A DNA stretch of 64,000 nucleotides, from contig NZ_PDJI01000001.1 in NCBI RefSeq assembly GCF_002563695.1, positions 1 through 64,000 of the forward strand. The letters run 5' to 3'. The position numbers and the translations under genes were made by a program. The notes beneath the pieces were generated by a model, which worked only from the letters and a program-made list of their open reading frames with translations, was not told the DNA's origin and made no database searches. Source of the stretch: Georgenia soli (GTDB taxonomy: Bacteria; Actinomycetota; Actinomycetes; Actinomycetales; Actinomycetaceae). Of the stretch, positions 8,846 through 18,873 are shown in pieces (positions within the stretch are counted from its first letter, which is position 1; every line of letters starts with the position of its first letter).

Positions 8846-10255
8846 GTGCTGACCCACCTCGCCCAGGCTGTCTACGTCGTCGCGGCCCTCCTGTTCATCC
8901 TGTCCCTCGGCGGCCTGTCCAAACAGGCCACCGCCAAGCGGGGTGTCACGCTCGGCATGACTGGGATGGCGCTCGCCCTCGTCGCAACCGTTGTCCTCGC
9001 GCTCGACCAGTCCCAGCGCCCCGTCGGCGTCACGCTCGGCTTGATCGTCGCCGTCTTCGCCATCGGCGCGGCAGTCGGCACCTGGCGCGCCCGCACGGTC
9101 GAGATGACCCAGATGCCCGAGCTCATCGCGATCCTGCACTCTTTCGTCGGCCTCGCAGCGGTCGCCGTCGGCTTCAACTCCCACCTCACCGCCCAGGCCG
9201 AGGGCCACCTCGACGGCGTGCATGGCACCGAGGTGTTCATCGGTGTGCTCATCGGCGCCGTCACCTTCACCGGCTCGATCGTGGCCTACCTCAAGTTGAG
9301 CGCGCGGATGAAGGCGGCGCCGAGCATGCTGCCCGGACGTAACTGGCTCAACCTCACCGCCCTGGCCGTGTGTGCCGTCCTGCTGGTTTGGTACCTGGGG
9401 AGCGGGTCGCTGCTGCCGCTGGCGGTCATGACCGTGATCGCATTGGGGCTCGGCTTTCATCTCGTGGCCGCGATCGGTGGCGGCGACATGCCCGTCATCG
9501 TCTCGATGCTCAACTCCTACTCGGGGTGGGCCGCCGCGGCCGCCGGGTTCATGCTCGGCAACACTTTGCTCCTGGTCACCGGCGCCCTCGTCGGTGCCTC
9601 GGGTGCGATCCTCAGCTACATCATGTGTCAGGCCATGAACCGGTCGTTCGTCTCCGTCATCCTTGGTGGGTTTGGGGCCGACGGCGGCTCGGTTACGGCG
9701 TCGTCCGGCGCGGATGGCGAGCACCGCGAGATCGATGCCGACCAGGCGGCCGAAATCCTCAAGGCGGCCCGGTCGGTGATCATCACGCCCGGCTACGGCA
9801 TGGCCGTCGCCAAGGCGCAGTACCCGGTGGCCGAACTGGTCTCCCGGCTTCGGGTGCAGGGCGTGAAGGTGCGGTTCGGCGTGCATCCCGTGGCCGGCCG
9901 CCTGCCCGGGCATATGAACGTGCTGCTGGCCGAAGCCAAGGTGCCCTACGACATCGTGCTCGAGATGGACGAGATCAACGACGACTTCGAGGAGACCGAC
10001 GTCGTCCTCGTCATCGGTGCCAACGACACCGTCAATCCGGCCGCGTTCGAGGATCCGAACAGCCCCATCGCCGGCATGCCGGTGCTCAATGTCTGGGATT
10101 CTCGGCAGGTCATCGTGTTCAAGCGCTCCATGGCCACCGGGTACGCCGGCGTGCAGAATCCGCTGTTCTTCCGCGAGAACACCGCGATGCTGTTCGGCGA
10201 CGCGAAGGACCAAGTCGAGAAGATCGTGCAGGCCCTGACTCCCGTAACGGTCTAG
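8846..10255 (+). CDS. pntB: NAD(P) transhydrogenase subunit beta
   Basis: 469 residues; GTG 8846 one base after the pntA stop. The N-terminal half holds about eight membrane helices; the C-terminal domain III from about residue 290 has the NADP-binding segment [21 protein letters not shown] and [22 protein letters not shown], followed by [14 protein letters not shown] and [14 protein letters not shown]. All family landmarks are present, so the enzyme should be functional. Together with pntA it forms a complete inner-membrane transhydrogenase. A long antisense open frame covers the same bases and is only a codon-bias shadow. Confidence 0.93.
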   Translation: MLTHLAQAVYVVAALLFILSLGGLSKQATAKRGVTLGMTGMALALVATVVLALDQSQRPVGVTLGLIVAVFAIGAAVGTWRARTVEMTQMPELIAILHSFVGLAAVAVGFNSHLTAQAEGHLDGVHGTEVFIGVLIGAVTFTGSIVAYLKLSARMKAAPSMLPGRNWLNLTALAVCAVLLVWYLGSGSLLPLAVMTVIALGLGFHLVAAIGGGDMPVIVSMLNSYSGWAAAAAGFMLGNTLLLVTGALVGASGAILSYIMCQAMNRSFVSVILGGFGADGGSVTASSGADGEHREIDADQAAEILKAARSVIITPGYGMAVAKAQYPVAELVSRLRVQGVKVRFGVHPVAGRLPGHMNVLLAEAKVPYDIVLEMDEINDDFEETDVVLVIGANDTVNPAAFEDPNSPIAGMPVLNVWDSRQVIVFKRSMATGYAGVQNPLFFRENTAMLFGDAKDQVEKIVQALTPVTV

Positions 10256-11152
10256 CTTCCATGCCGCCGGTCGCAGGCCTCGTTGAGCGTGAGCCGACAG
10301 GCGAGACGCACACGCTTCACTCTCGACGACGGGACTCGTATGTGTAAATTCGAGCGTTGAAGCGCAGATTGAGTTGTCATCCCGGTGAGTACCGACGGTG
10401 GATGCGTCGAGTCAGAGTCATGCTGGGCGTAGCTGGCGTAGCTGGGGGTAGCCGTTGACCTGGTGACTGCGACGAGGAACCTTGCGCTGTGGACGGACAG
10501 GTGTCTGCACCGTTGGGGAGCAAGGTTAGTGCTCTCACTCGAGTTGTTTGCACCGTGTGGGGCTGGGGGTGCAGCAGTAGACCCGGTAGGTCGGCGGCCA
10601 CGGTGATGATGCCTAGCCGCTGATCCAGCGGCATGCGAAAGGGCGCGACTGGCCGGCAGGTTTCGGAGCGCGCTGCCGGGGCGCATCACGTACGTGCTGG
10701 AGCGCCGTGCCCGTCGCGACGTTGGAGCAGATGTGCGCTGGGATGTTTACGACGAGAGGTCGACCGCGGAGGTGTTTTGCGGTGCCGGTGTGCAGGTCGC
10801 CCTAGCAGTCGCCGGACACGGCCGGATCTTAGACCTCGGCGGGGCGCTCGGAGATCATCACCTTGTCACGCCGGCCGATTCCGGACCCGCGCGGATTAAG
10901 GCACTCGCACGACCCAAAACCGTAACGCTCGCACCCGTCAGTTCGAGCGCGCTGCCGCTTCCGCAGTTGTCGAAGCGGCTATCGCAAGAGAGGTCGGGGA
11001 GAGGTCAGGCACGTCTGTTGACGATCACCGCAACCTCTGCCCCGACCTCGCCGCCCGCTCCAGCTCGGTGAGCGTCTCAGGAATCGACTCCGGTCACCGT
11101 GGCGTGCGCTCCCGATAGCCAGTCGGGCCTGTAGTAGCACCAGAAATCAGGG
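10256..11152. other. Intergenic region without a recognised gene
   Basis: About 900 bp between pntB (+) and the TRAP solute-binding gene (-). Open frames on both strands are low-complexity and resemble no family I know. The base composition is as G+C rich as the surroundings; it may be decayed DNA. No clear terminator hairpin was found after pntB. Confidence 0.5.
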
Positions 11153-12184
11153 CTACTCCGAGGCCATCCCGCTGATCTGCTCAACCCATCCTTGCACGGA
11201 GGGATCGGCCTGCTCGGTCAGGTGTTCAACCCTGGCGCGCCACTCATCAACATCAATCTCGTAGAACGTCACGCCGGATTCTTCTAGGAAGGTTCGGTTG
11301 TCTTCGTCCTCTTCGAGCCCGACAGTGCGGAACTCGAGTGAGACATCGTCGGCCGCCTGCACTAGTGCCGCCCGGGTGTCATCAGGCAAGGCGTCGTAGG
11401 AGTCTCCCCAGAACTGGAAGTGCTGGTTGCCGAAGAGGTGGTTAGTCACGGTGATGTGCTGAGCCACCTCATAGAAGCTCGACGAGCGGAGCACACTCAC
11501 CGGCGCCTCGGTCGCCTCGATGGCGCCCTGCTCGAGAGCGCTGAAGACTTCATTCAGCGCGAGCGGCGTGGGTGAGGCCCCGAGCGCCTGCCACGTCTCG
11601 ATGTATGCGTCCTGGCCAGGCACGCGGATCTTTAGCCCCTCGAGGTCGCTGAGGCTCTCGACGGGGCGGATGCTGGCTAACTGGCGTCCGCCGCCGCGCG
11701 GGAACGCGCCGAGGAGCTGGAACCCCGAGTCCGCCCTGACCTCTTCGAAGATCTCTTCCTTGAGGTCGCTCTCCCAAACGGCAACGAAGTGGTCGAAATC
11801 GTTGTAGAGAAACGGCAGGCCTTCGATAGAAGCGAGAGACGTGTACCGCTCGAGCGATCCGAGGCTCTCGAACACAATGTCGACGCTTCCGAGCTCGAGT
11901 CCCTCCTGCATCTCTTCCCAGGATCCGAGTTGGGCTGACGGGTATACCTGGATGGTCACGGCATCGTCGGTAAGTTCGGCGACCCGCTCGGCGAAGGCAA
12001 CAGCACCGCGGTGCTCCAGGCTTTCTGGCGAGTAGGCATGGCCAAGACTCAGGGTCGTGCTCTCAGCAGACGCGTTCGCGTCCTTGTCGCCGTCGGCCGC
12101 AGCAGCGCAACCAACGAGCAAGGCTGCCGCGGTAGTCGCCGCGATGAGAGCGCCGGCTCGGCGCGTCGTTCGATGTGTTGACAT
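11153..12184 (-). CDS. dctP: TRAP transporter solute-binding lipoprotein (DctP)
   Basis: 343 residues from ATG 12184, behind AAGGGA; the upstream in-frame ATG lacks a ribosome site. The N-terminus has basic residues, a hydrophobic stretch and the lipobox LLVGC, so the protein should be a membrane-anchored extracellular lipoprotein. The mature part is DctP-like (LSLGHAYSPESLEHRGAVAFAERVAELT..., VYPSAQLGSWEEMQEGLELGSVDI, GLKIRVPGQDAYIETWQALGASPTPLALNEVFSALEQGAIEATE), with the family arginine in KIRVP that binds a carboxylate. Transcribed away from dctQM; the ligand is probably a C4 hydroxy acid feeding locus 1 (inference). Confidence 0.9.
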   Translation of the reverse strand: MSTHRTTRRAGALIAATTAAALLVGCAAAADGDKDANASAESTTLSLGHAYSPESLEHRGAVAFAERVAELTDDAVTIQVYPSAQLGSWEEMQEGLELGSVDIVFESLGSLERYTSLASIEGLPFLYNDFDHFVAVWESDLKEEIFEEVRADSGFQLLGAFPRGGGRQLASIRPVESLSDLEGLKIRVPGQDAYIETWQALGASPTPLALNEVFSALEQGAIEATEAPVSVLRSSSFYEVAQHITVTNHLFGNQHFQFWGDSYDALPDDTRAALVQAADDVSLEFRTVGLEEDEDNRTFLEESGVTFYEIDVDEWRARVEHLTEQADPSVQGWVEQISGMASE

Positions 12185-12277
12185 ATGGCTTCCCTTCATC
12201 GGTGGCGACTTCGTCGCCGCCACCGCTCAGCGAGAGAGAGCGACTCCCCGATCTTGAGGGGGGTCTGGATCGGTCAC

Positions 12278-12295
12278 TTTACAAAATACTGTAAA
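12278..12295 (+). promoter_or_regulatory. Operator/promoter element TTTACA-N6-TGTAAA before dctQM
   Basis: A perfect 6-bp-arm palindrome (TTTACAAAATACTGTAAA) followed by CCG, then CTACGGCTGGTGG at 12308-12320. It matches the sites before the pdxA-like operon and the FAD oxidase. AATACT may be the -10, and the dctQ start lies 60 bp downstream. It sits in the divergent region between dctP and dctQ. Confidence 0.6.
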
Positions 12296-12355
12296 CCGCG
12301 TCATGATGCTACGGCTGGTGGCAGCCGAACTGCAATACGACCGAAGGGGCTCGTT

Positions 12356-12952
12356 GTGACTGAGACGTGGATACCGTCCCTCGATGGGGGGAACGGGCGC
12401 GGCTTCTTCGCGGTGCTCGACCGCATGATCTGCTGGCTCGTCGTGCTGGGCCTGATCCTGCTCACGGGCATCCTCATAACGCAGGTGATCGCGCGCTACG
12501 TCGCTCATTCGCCCACTGTGTGGTCTGAAGAGCTAGCGGTAAGCCTGTTCGTCTGGATCTCGATGCTCGCGATCCCGCTCGGCTTCCGTCGCGGGGAGCA
12601 TCTGACGATCGACTTCCTCGTGCGTCGGCTCAAGCCTCCGGCGAGCAAGGTCTCCGCGATCGTGATCGCCGCATTGTGTGTACTGACGCTCGGCCTCATC
12701 GGCTGGCTCGCTGTAGGGATCTTGCCGGCAGCCGACCGCCAACTTCTCACAGGCATTGCCCGCGGCCTCGGGATCCCCGCCAAAGTCTCATGGGTATACG
12801 CAGCGATCCCTCTGGGTTGCGCCCTGGCGATTGCCTTCGTGCTCGAACGCCTTGCCTGGCTCCTGCGCGGACGAGTGACCGTGCTCAACGAGGACGCCGA
12901 TCGCATGTTCGTCGAGAACTTCGACACCGAACTCGAAGGAAGGGCTTCCTGA
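12356..12952 (+). CDS. dctQ: TRAP transporter small membrane subunit (DctQ)
   Basis: 198 residues from GTG 12356, preceded by GAAGGGG at about 8 bp. Four hydrophobic helices are visible (about residues 22-45, 60-78, 98-122 and 145-165), with the DctQ hallmark VWSEELAVSLFVWISMLAIPLGFRRGEHLTIDFLV. The subunit bridges the binding protein and the large permease of a Na+/H+-driven tripartite transporter. Its TGA overlaps the dctM ATG by one base (TGATG). No residue suggests a particular substrate. Confidence 0.9.
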   Translation: MTETWIPSLDGGNGRGFFAVLDRMICWLVVLGLILLTGILITQVIARYVAHSPTVWSEELAVSLFVWISMLAIPLGFRRGEHLTIDFLVRRLKPPASKVSAIVIAALCVLTLGLIGWLAVGILPAADRQLLTGIARGLGIPAKVSWVYAAIPLGCALAIAFVLERLAWLLRGRVTVLNEDADRMFVENFDTELEGRAS

Positions 12953-14205
12953 TGGGCTACGCACTCGGTCTCGCTTTCGGCGCCCTCGTCCTCGTTGCGG
13001 TGCCGATTGGCATCGCACTCGGGCTCGGCTCGATCTTTGGTCTGCAGTTCTTCAGCGAGATCCCGCTGGACATCGCCGCACAGCGACTTGCTTCGGGCCT
13101 GAGAAATTTCCCTCTCCTCGCCATCCCGCTTTACATCGTCGCAGGCGCGCTCATGAACTCGAGCGGCATAACGCAGCGGCTCGTCGACTTCGCCTACGCT
13201 CTCGTCGGGCACATGCGCGGCGGGCTCTCGCTCGTCACTATCGTGACGACGGCCATCTTCGGGGGGATCTCAGGATCCCAGATCGCTGATACGTCGAGCG
13301 TGGGTCGCCTCATGATCCCGCAGATGGTTGCGCGAGGCTACAAGCCCGCCCACGCGGTCGCCGTCATGGCGACCGCCGGGTCAATGTTCGTGACAATTCC
13401 GCCGAGCATCAGCCTCATCGTTTTCGGTGTGCTTGCCGAGACTTCGATCTCAGATCTGTTCTTCTGGGGCCTTCTGGTCGGCATCGCTTTCGTCGTGCTA
13501 ATGCTCGTCATGGCATACGCCATCGCGTTCATCACCGATCAACCCAAGGGTCGGCGGATGCCGTTCCGTCAACTACTCGTCGCGTCCCGTCAGGCAATCT
13601 GGTCGCTAATGATTCCAGTCGTAATCCTAGGAGGGATCCGGCTGGGAATCTTCACGGCTACGGAGGGGGGTGCTGTCGCAGTCGCCGTAGCCATTGTGAT
13701 CGGATTCTTCATTCACAAGGAACTCACGCTTAAGAAGATGGTCCACTCCCTCGTCGAGTCAGGCGTCCTGGTCGGCGTCATCATGCTGGTGATCGCCGCC
13801 GCTCAAATGTACTCCTGGGCTCTCGTGATGGGCCAGATTCCACAAACGCTGACATTCTGGATCCAGGGGCTCACAGAGAATCCGTTCCTCATCCTCCTCC
13901 TCATCAACTTGTTGCTGCTCCTCATTGGCACAGTCATGGAGGCAAACTCGGCGCTCATCGTCTTCGTGCCGATCCTGCTTCCCATCACGACCGCGATAGG
14001 GATCGATCCCGTGCATTTCGGGCTTGTCTTTGTGGTCAACCTTGGACTTGGCCTTCTCACGCCCCCCGTGGGAATGTGCTTGCAGATCTCCTGTAAAATT
14101 GGCAATATCACTTTGTCTCAGGCGATCCCTGCGATGGTTCCCTGGTTCATCACGTGCCTTGTCTTCCTCGCCGGCGTTACCTATCTGCCGCTGCTGATGG
14201 GGTGA
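12952..14205 (+). CDS. dctM: TRAP transporter large permease (DctM)
   Basis: 417 residues with about 11-12 membrane helices. Diagnostic segments are NFPLLAIPLYIVAGALMNSSGITQRLVDFA, FGGISGSQIADTSSVGRLMIPQMVARGY, AGSMFVTIPPSISLIVFG and NLGLGLLTPPVGMCLQISCKIG, typical of the DctM/SiaM permease of the ion-transporter superfamily. Translationally coupled to dctQ. Uses the sodium or proton gradient to import the acid caught by the binding protein at 11153. Transcribed from the promoter element at 12278. Confidence 0.92.
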   Translation: MGYALGLAFGALVLVAVPIGIALGLGSIFGLQFFSEIPLDIAAQRLASGLRNFPLLAIPLYIVAGALMNSSGITQRLVDFAYALVGHMRGGLSLVTIVTTAIFGGISGSQIADTSSVGRLMIPQMVARGYKPAHAVAVMATAGSMFVTIPPSISLIVFGVLAETSISDLFFWGLLVGIAFVVLMLVMAYAIAFITDQPKGRRMPFRQLLVASRQAIWSLMIPVVILGGIRLGIFTATEGGAVAVAVAIVIGFFIHKELTLKKMVHSLVESGVLVGVIMLVIAAAQMYSWALVMGQIPQTLTFWIQGLTENPFLILLLINLLLLLIGTVMEANSALIVFVPILLPITTAIGIDPVHFGLVFVVNLGLGLLTPPVGMCLQISCKIGNITLSQAIPAMVPWFITCLVFLAGVTYLPLLMG

Positions 14206-14840
14206 GCTTGCCGGTAGGCCTACGTCTGATCATTTATTGGCAAGACATCGATCACGCGGGGTGTCGCCCCAAGTCCGCTCGAGGCGTCGGGGCGACCTCC
14301 CGTCGCCACGAGTGAGCACCAGATATGCAGGAGGCGGTAAGGACCTGAGGACCAGGTTGACGGAGTTCGGTGACACGTAACCCCAGCGGCGTCACTGCGA
14401 GTCCTCAGACGTTCAAGCGGTGGCGCGGCGGATCGACTGAAGCAACAAACGAGAGCGGGTGGCGACCCACGCCGATAGTGCCCCGAGCGCCAATCCTCGA
14501 GCGAGTCGGAGTCATAGAGGTGGCCGGCCGGAGATGCACCGAGTCGGACTCTTCCCATGTCGAGGCACTACACACGTCACGCCACCGCGAGCTACACGGG
14601 CCTCTCTGCGTGCGCCTTCCTTGAGAATGCTCATGCCATGGACAAGGTCGTATCGCCCCACCGCCGCACGCTCCGCCTCGGCGGTGACGCTAGCGGCACT
14701 AAGAACTCAAGTCTTCGCATCACTGAAAGGCCGGGCGATCACGGCCACACTGGACCCGCGCTTGAGTGAACCAATATGTGAGACGAACAGTATCGCCATC
14801 CGATAATAGTCGATACGTCGGTCCAGCAGATCGCTCTCTG
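14206..14840. other. Intergenic region, nothing recognised
   Basis: About 630 bp between dctM (+) and a convergent nuclease gene (-). No open frame has a plausible ribosome site or family match, and no strong hairpin was seen. It marks the right end of catabolic locus 1. Confidence 0.5.
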
Positions 14841-15923
14841 TCAGTTGTCGGTGGGCTCTTCACTCGCAAGTTCGCGTGACGTGTCGGCGAGGACGTCTGT
14901 GAGGGTCGCTGTCAGTCCCTCGAGATCGGGGAGATCCTGGCGTTGCTCGGGGGTGAGGGTGTCGTAGGTGGCGACTGCGAGGGGAGCGCTGGCGCTGGCG
15001 AGGGCGTAGCGGACGACCTGTTCGTCGCGGCTGGTGCACAGCAGGAGCCCGACGGTGGGCGCGTGGATGGCATGGTCGCGGAGCCGGTCGTCGACGACGG
15101 CGACGTAGGTGCCGAGCTGTCCGACGTAGGCGGGGGAGAAGCGGCCGATCTTGAGCTCGACGACGACGTAGCGCAGCTGGGTGACGTGGAAGAGGAGCAG
15201 GTCGACGACGAGCACGTCGTCACCGACGTCGAGACGGACCTGCCGGCCGACGAACGCCATCCCGTGCCCGAAGGCGGTGAGGGTGCCCTGCAGCCGGTCC
15301 ATCAGGGCCTGTTCGAGGGCGCGCTCGCTCGCGCGGTCGGTCAGGTCGAGGTGGTCGAAGATGTAGGGGTCGCGGGTCAGCTGCTGGGCGAGTTCGGAGT
15401 CGGGTGCAGGCAGGTGGCTGTCGAAGTTCGAGGGCGCCGCGCCGACGCGCGAGTGGAGGCGGTTCATGATCTGGTGCTCGAGAACGTTGCGGGACCAGCC
15501 GTGCTCGACGGCCTGGGCGGCGTACCATTCCCGCAGTGCCGGCTCGTCGAGCCGGTCGAGCAGCACGGTGACGTGGCGCCAGGGGAGTTGTGCACCAAGC
15601 TGGTGCACAAATGCCGGGTCCGGCCACGCCGCGGCGAACGCGCGCATGTACTGCAGGTTGCGCCGTGACCATCCTCGCTGGTCGGGGAAGGCCTCGCGGA
15701 GGTCGCGCGCCAGACGGTCGACGATCTTCGCGCCCCAGCCAGCCTGTTCCTGCCGCTGCAGGATGTCCCTGCCGATCGACCAGTACAGCGCCAGCAGTTC
15801 GGTGTTCGCCGCCCGTGCGGCCCGCACCCGCGAGGTGCGCACCCGCTGCTTGAGCTCCTCGAGCAGCTCGCCGTAGCCCTCAGGATCAGCGGCGTCGAGG
15901 TCCTGGCGTGGCACGTACGCCAT
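14841..15923 (-). CDS. PDDEXK nuclease-domain protein (DUF1016/YhcG family)
   Basis: 360 residues. The N-terminal DUF1016-N domain (ELLEELKQRVRTSRVRAARAANTELLALYWSIGRDILQRQEQAGWGAKIVDRLARDLREAFPDQRGWSRRNLQYMRAFAAAWP) is followed by the YhcG nuclease-like domain with the PD-(D/E)XK core: VLVVDLLLFHVTQLRYVVVELKIGRFSPAYVGQL, where the Asp and the E-x-K are present. Proteins of this family are common on mobile elements and near restriction systems; their exact role is unsettled. It stands alone here. Catalytic residues look intact. Confidence 0.88.
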   Translation of the reverse strand: MAYVPRQDLDAADPEGYGELLEELKQRVRTSRVRAARAANTELLALYWSIGRDILQRQEQAGWGAKIVDRLARDLREAFPDQRGWSRRNLQYMRAFAAAWPDPAFVHQLGAQLPWRHVTVLLDRLDEPALREWYAAQAVEHGWSRNVLEHQIMNRLHSRVGAAPSNFDSHLPAPDSELAQQLTRDPYIFDHLDLTDRASERALEQALMDRLQGTLTAFGHGMAFVGRQVRLDVGDDVLVVDLLLFHVTQLRYVVVELKIGRFSPAYVGQLGTYVAVVDDRLRDHAIHAPTVGLLLCTSRDEQVVRYALASASAPLAVATYDTLTPEQRQDLPDLEGLTATLTDVLADTSRELASEEPTDN

Positions 15924-16038
15924 CCTGCCGTCTTGGTAGATCCGCCCGGGTCAGCGACACGGATTCCCGCTCAGTCGTGCGAGCAGCGCTCTCTTCGGGG
16001 TCCGGGTCTGGACGGCTCTCAACGACCTTGGGACGACA

Positions 16039-16075
16039 AACGGCGGGTGGTAGGAAGATCCCACCGCCCGCCGTT
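16039..16075 (-). terminator. Hairpin after the metallophosphoesterase gene
   Basis: Arms AACGGCGGG (16039-16047) and CCCGCCGTT (16067-16075) form a strong stem with an additional inner TGG/CCA pairing. It lies 27 bp beyond the stop of the minus-strand gene at 16102. No long T run follows, so termination is inferred from position and stem strength. Confidence 0.5.
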
Positions 16076-16101
16076 GCGGTCCTGCCTGTCCTGCCAGGAA
16101 G

Positions 16102-17805
16102 TCAGCCGACGTTGGGTTTGCCTGCCACGACATTGAACTGCGCGGTCGAGGTCGACACCTGGCCGTAGGGGTCGGTGCTGCGCACGGTGACGGTGTGGGC
16201 GCCGGGAGCGATGTTGTGGGGCAGTGGAACGGTCCACAGGTGGGAGGAGGGTTCCGGTCTGGCCGGGCGCTCAGGTGTGCCGTCGTACCGTGCGAACAGC
16301 TCGGTGATGTACGGGTCGTTCGCCGGCTCGGACTGAGTCATCGCCGTGAAGGGCCGCCCGTCGACCGACACCTCTACCGTGTGTCGCTCACCGCCATCGA
16401 AGACGTTCGCGGTCAGGGTCGGCACGGTCCAGCGCTCCTCGTCCCAGTCGCGCGGGTGGTAGACGACCGGCTCCGCGAAGTCACCGGAACCGCTCGGCCC
16501 CGACGGAACATGGGTTCTGCCGGCGGCGCCTCCGGAGAACGACAGGCGCATCTGGAAGTCTGCCGGCAGGCTCGCCGCCTTGTAGCGCGGGGTGTACTCG
16601 ACGCCGTCGAAGCTCATCGTGTAGTAGCCGTTGGGGTTTCCGTCTGCCATGTCGGCGGCGGAGACGCCGCGCTCGTCGACCGGCCCGGAACCCCATCCAC
16701 CACCCCGCGCCTCGGCGAGCACCTGGTGATGGAACGGCTCGGCGCCCGTCCAGCCCTCGTCCTCGCCGAGGTACATCTGCCAGCTGTTCGAGGTGTCGTG
16801 CCCGGCGAAGCTGTAGACGTGCCTCCGGTCCCCGAGCACGTCGAAGAGCCCCTGGAGGCTCTCGTCGTTGAGGTTGAGCCCGGTGGACGGCGTCGCGTCG
16901 GTGCGGAGCGGGCTGTGGGTGGCGAGCACCACCAGTCTGTCCTCGGGCACGTTCGCGAGGTCGTTCGCGAGCCAGGCGAGCTGTTCCTCGTTCAGGTGTG
17001 CGCGGTAGGCCTTCCCCGCACCCACCTTCTCGATGTTGTCCATCGCGACGAAGTGGACCTTGCCGTAGTCGAACGAGTAGTTCGTGGGCCCGAAGACGGA
17101 CTTGTAGGTGTCGGTCGCGTGCTCGTCGCTGGGTGCGTCGTAGTCCATGTCGTGGTTGCCGGGCAGGTTCCACCAGGGGATCCCGATCTCGGCGACGGCT
17201 GCGTTGTGCTCGGGGAAGAGGTGCAGCGGGTCGTTCACGACGTCGCCGACCGTGAGGCCGAAGGCGGCGTCGGTCCCGGCGAGCTCCGCCACAATGTCCT
17301 GGCGCAGCTCCTCGATCTCCCCCGAGGTGTAGGTCTGCGGGTCCGCGAGCACGAGGGCGTCGAACTTCTCGTTGTCCTCCTGCCTGACGAGCGGGAAGTC
17401 GACGGACTCAGGCAGCGGCCCAGTCGGCTCGATGCCTCCGTAGCGCAGGTCGTGCGGTGTCCCGTTGGGGTAGTGCAGGTAGTAGAACTGCGGGAGCTGG
17501 ACGTCGTTGACAGGGACCATGTAGCCGCGCGGCTTGGTGACGAAGATGATCGTCTCGTCGTCGACGGGCAGCTCGTAGGCTCCGTCGGCATCGGTGGTGA
17601 CGACGTCGAGTCCGTTCGAGACGGCTACGCCGGCGACGCCGGGCTCTCCTGCGTCACGCCGGCCGTTCTGGTTCTGGTCGTCGTAGACGACCCCGTCGGC
17701 CGTCTGCTCCGTCGGGGTGGCCGACGCAGCCGCTCCGGGAACGACGAGGCCGGCGAGCACAGCGCCGCCGCAGGCGAGCGCGATCCTTCGTGTGGACAGC
17801 GTCAT
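16102..17805 (-). CDS. Secreted calcineurin-like phosphoesterase
   Basis: 567 residues with an N-terminal signal peptide (TRRIALACGGAVLAGLVVPGAAASA). Next comes an SdrD-B-like beta domain (VYDDQNQNGRRDAGEPGVAGVAVSNGLDVVTTDADGAYELP), the metallophosphatase core and a C-terminal beta domain ending in a PKD/Ig-like stretch. Metal-site motifs: LADPQ, GDVVND, GNHD, ATHSP and AGHDT; the first and last deviate from the usual D-x-H and GHxH. Such proteins hydrolyse phosphoesters outside the cell and often help phosphate or nucleotide scavenging. Stands alone between a nuclease gene and small membrane proteins; the long plus-strand frame over it is a shadow. Confidence 0.88.
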   Translation of the reverse strand: MTLSTRRIALACGGAVLAGLVVPGAAASATPTEQTADGVVYDDQNQNGRRDAGEPGVAGVAVSNGLDVVTTDADGAYELPVDDETIIFVTKPRGYMVPVNDVQLPQFYYLHYPNGTPHDLRYGGIEPTGPLPESVDFPLVRQEDNEKFDALVLADPQTYTSGEIEELRQDIVAELAGTDAAFGLTVGDVVNDPLHLFPEHNAAVAEIGIPWWNLPGNHDMDYDAPSDEHATDTYKSVFGPTNYSFDYGKVHFVAMDNIEKVGAGKAYRAHLNEEQLAWLANDLANVPEDRLVVLATHSPLRTDATPSTGLNLNDESLQGLFDVLGDRRHVYSFAGHDTSNSWQMYLGEDEGWTGAEPFHHQVLAEARGGGWGSGPVDERGVSAADMADGNPNGYYTMSFDGVEYTPRYKAASLPADFQMRLSFSGGAAGRTHVPSGPSGSGDFAEPVVYHPRDWDEERWTVPTLTANVFDGGERHTVEVSVDGRPFTAMTQSEPANDPYITELFARYDGTPERPARPEPSSHLWTVPLPHNIAPGAHTVTVRSTDPYGQVSTSTAQFNVVAGKPNVG

Positions 17806-18398
17806 GTCGAGGCATTCCTTCTGCTGGGGAGGTGGGAACCCTCGTGACGCTAGGGACGCCCGGAAACACCCCGGTGAATGCCCTGTGACCCGTCAGTCAA
17901 CACTCGCGCGGACGCGCATGGTTTTACCGCGCTTAACGGCGTCGGGCGCCGGCTGTCCCAGTGCCACGCCAGCACGGTGAGCACCCGTTGGTGGTCGTCG
18001 CCGACGGCAGCAGGTCGAGCGCTGGCGCGGTCGAGCCGGCCGTACGGAGCGGAGCAATTGGCGGTTGCGCCGTGGAGTGAGCAGCGCCTGTCGGGCACGA
18101 GCACACACACAGCCACCCGAGGTTGTCCTACTTATGAGATCAGCCATCTTACATGAACTGGCAGGGAGACGTGTTGCGGTAGGACGAGTAGAGAAGTCCG
18201 TCCCGACCCGGGGCCCATGACCGCCAGCACGCCGGAGGAACGGCTCCTTATGGCGCGCGCCCTTGCGTGGGACTTGATGGGGGCGCACTAGGGCGTGTCG
18301 CGCAATTGGCTCGTCTTTGTGCCCCCGAGACGCGTTCGGCTATCAGAGGCACCATGGTCCCTGTCTGACTACGCGGTAGTTCAGCGGCTCTTCGTCCG
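17806..18398. other. Intergenic region, nothing firm
   Basis: About 590 bp upstream of the phosphoesterase gene. A 24-codon frame at 18218-18292 (MTASTPEERLLMARALAWDL...) lacks a ribosome site and could be a gene remnant. No promoter or hairpin is clear enough to list. Confidence 0.4.
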
Positions 18399-18719
18399 TC
18401 AGAAGTGCATCGCCAAGAAGAAAACTGCTGGCGCGAGACCGAGAGCAGTCCAGATATACGCTGGCCAGCGGAAGCCTTGCGGTGAGCGGACAATGGCTAC
18501 AAGACCCGCGAACGTGGCCAGGGCGCTACCGCCGATCGCGAAGATGTGAAATGTGTCGGGATCGCTGAACCACGCGATGAGAGACATTCCGCATGCGACC
18601 ACCGAGGCGAAGAAGGCGACAGTGCGGCTACCGCTACCGCGGATGTTGGTTTCGGGCTGCTGGTAGAGCTTTAGCACTTCTGGGCCAGGCAGTGGCCCGG
18701 GGTTGCCGATGAAACTCAT
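18399..18719 (-). CDS. Small membrane protein of unknown function
   Basis: 106 residues from ATG 18719 (GGAGG 5 bp upstream; the longer frame lacks a site). Three hydrophobic stretches are visible (TVAFFASVVACGMSLIAWF, FHIFAIGGSALATFAGLVAIV, YIWTALGLAPAVFFLAM), so it should be an inner-membrane protein. The N-terminus MSFIGNPGPLPGPEVLKLYQQPETNIRGSG is polar and cytoplasmic or surface-facing. No family recognised and no operon partner; the neighbouring small gene starts about 160 bp away. Confidence 0.6.
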   Translation of the reverse strand: MSFIGNPGPLPGPEVLKLYQQPETNIRGSGSRTVAFFASVVACGMSLIAWFSDPDTFHIFAIGGSALATFAGLVAIVRSPQGFRWPAYIWTALGLAPAVFFLAMHF

Positions 18720-18873
18720 TGGGGCCTCCCGCCTGGCGCCTGACTCGAGATGAAATCCCGCGTGTTCAAGCCTCAACTCTTACAAGGTAGCCGATCTTGA
18801 GTAATCGTGCGCTGTGGCAAGCGGAACTCCTAAGAGACCTCGACGGCGTCGAACGGGCCGACGGCCCGCGTAC

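Noticed and set aside
8819..10213. 464-codon minus-strand open frame
   Set aside because: Antisense to pntB; composition (His/Asp/Gly-rich) is typical of shadows.
10252..11071. Genes at 10252-10689 (-) and 10694-11071 (+)
   Set aside because: No ribosome sites, low-complexity translations and no recognisable motif; treated as non-coding.
16195..17847. 550-codon plus-strand open frame
   Set aside because: It lies entirely opposite the well-supported phosphoesterase gene and is a shadow of high-GC codon bias; no family match.
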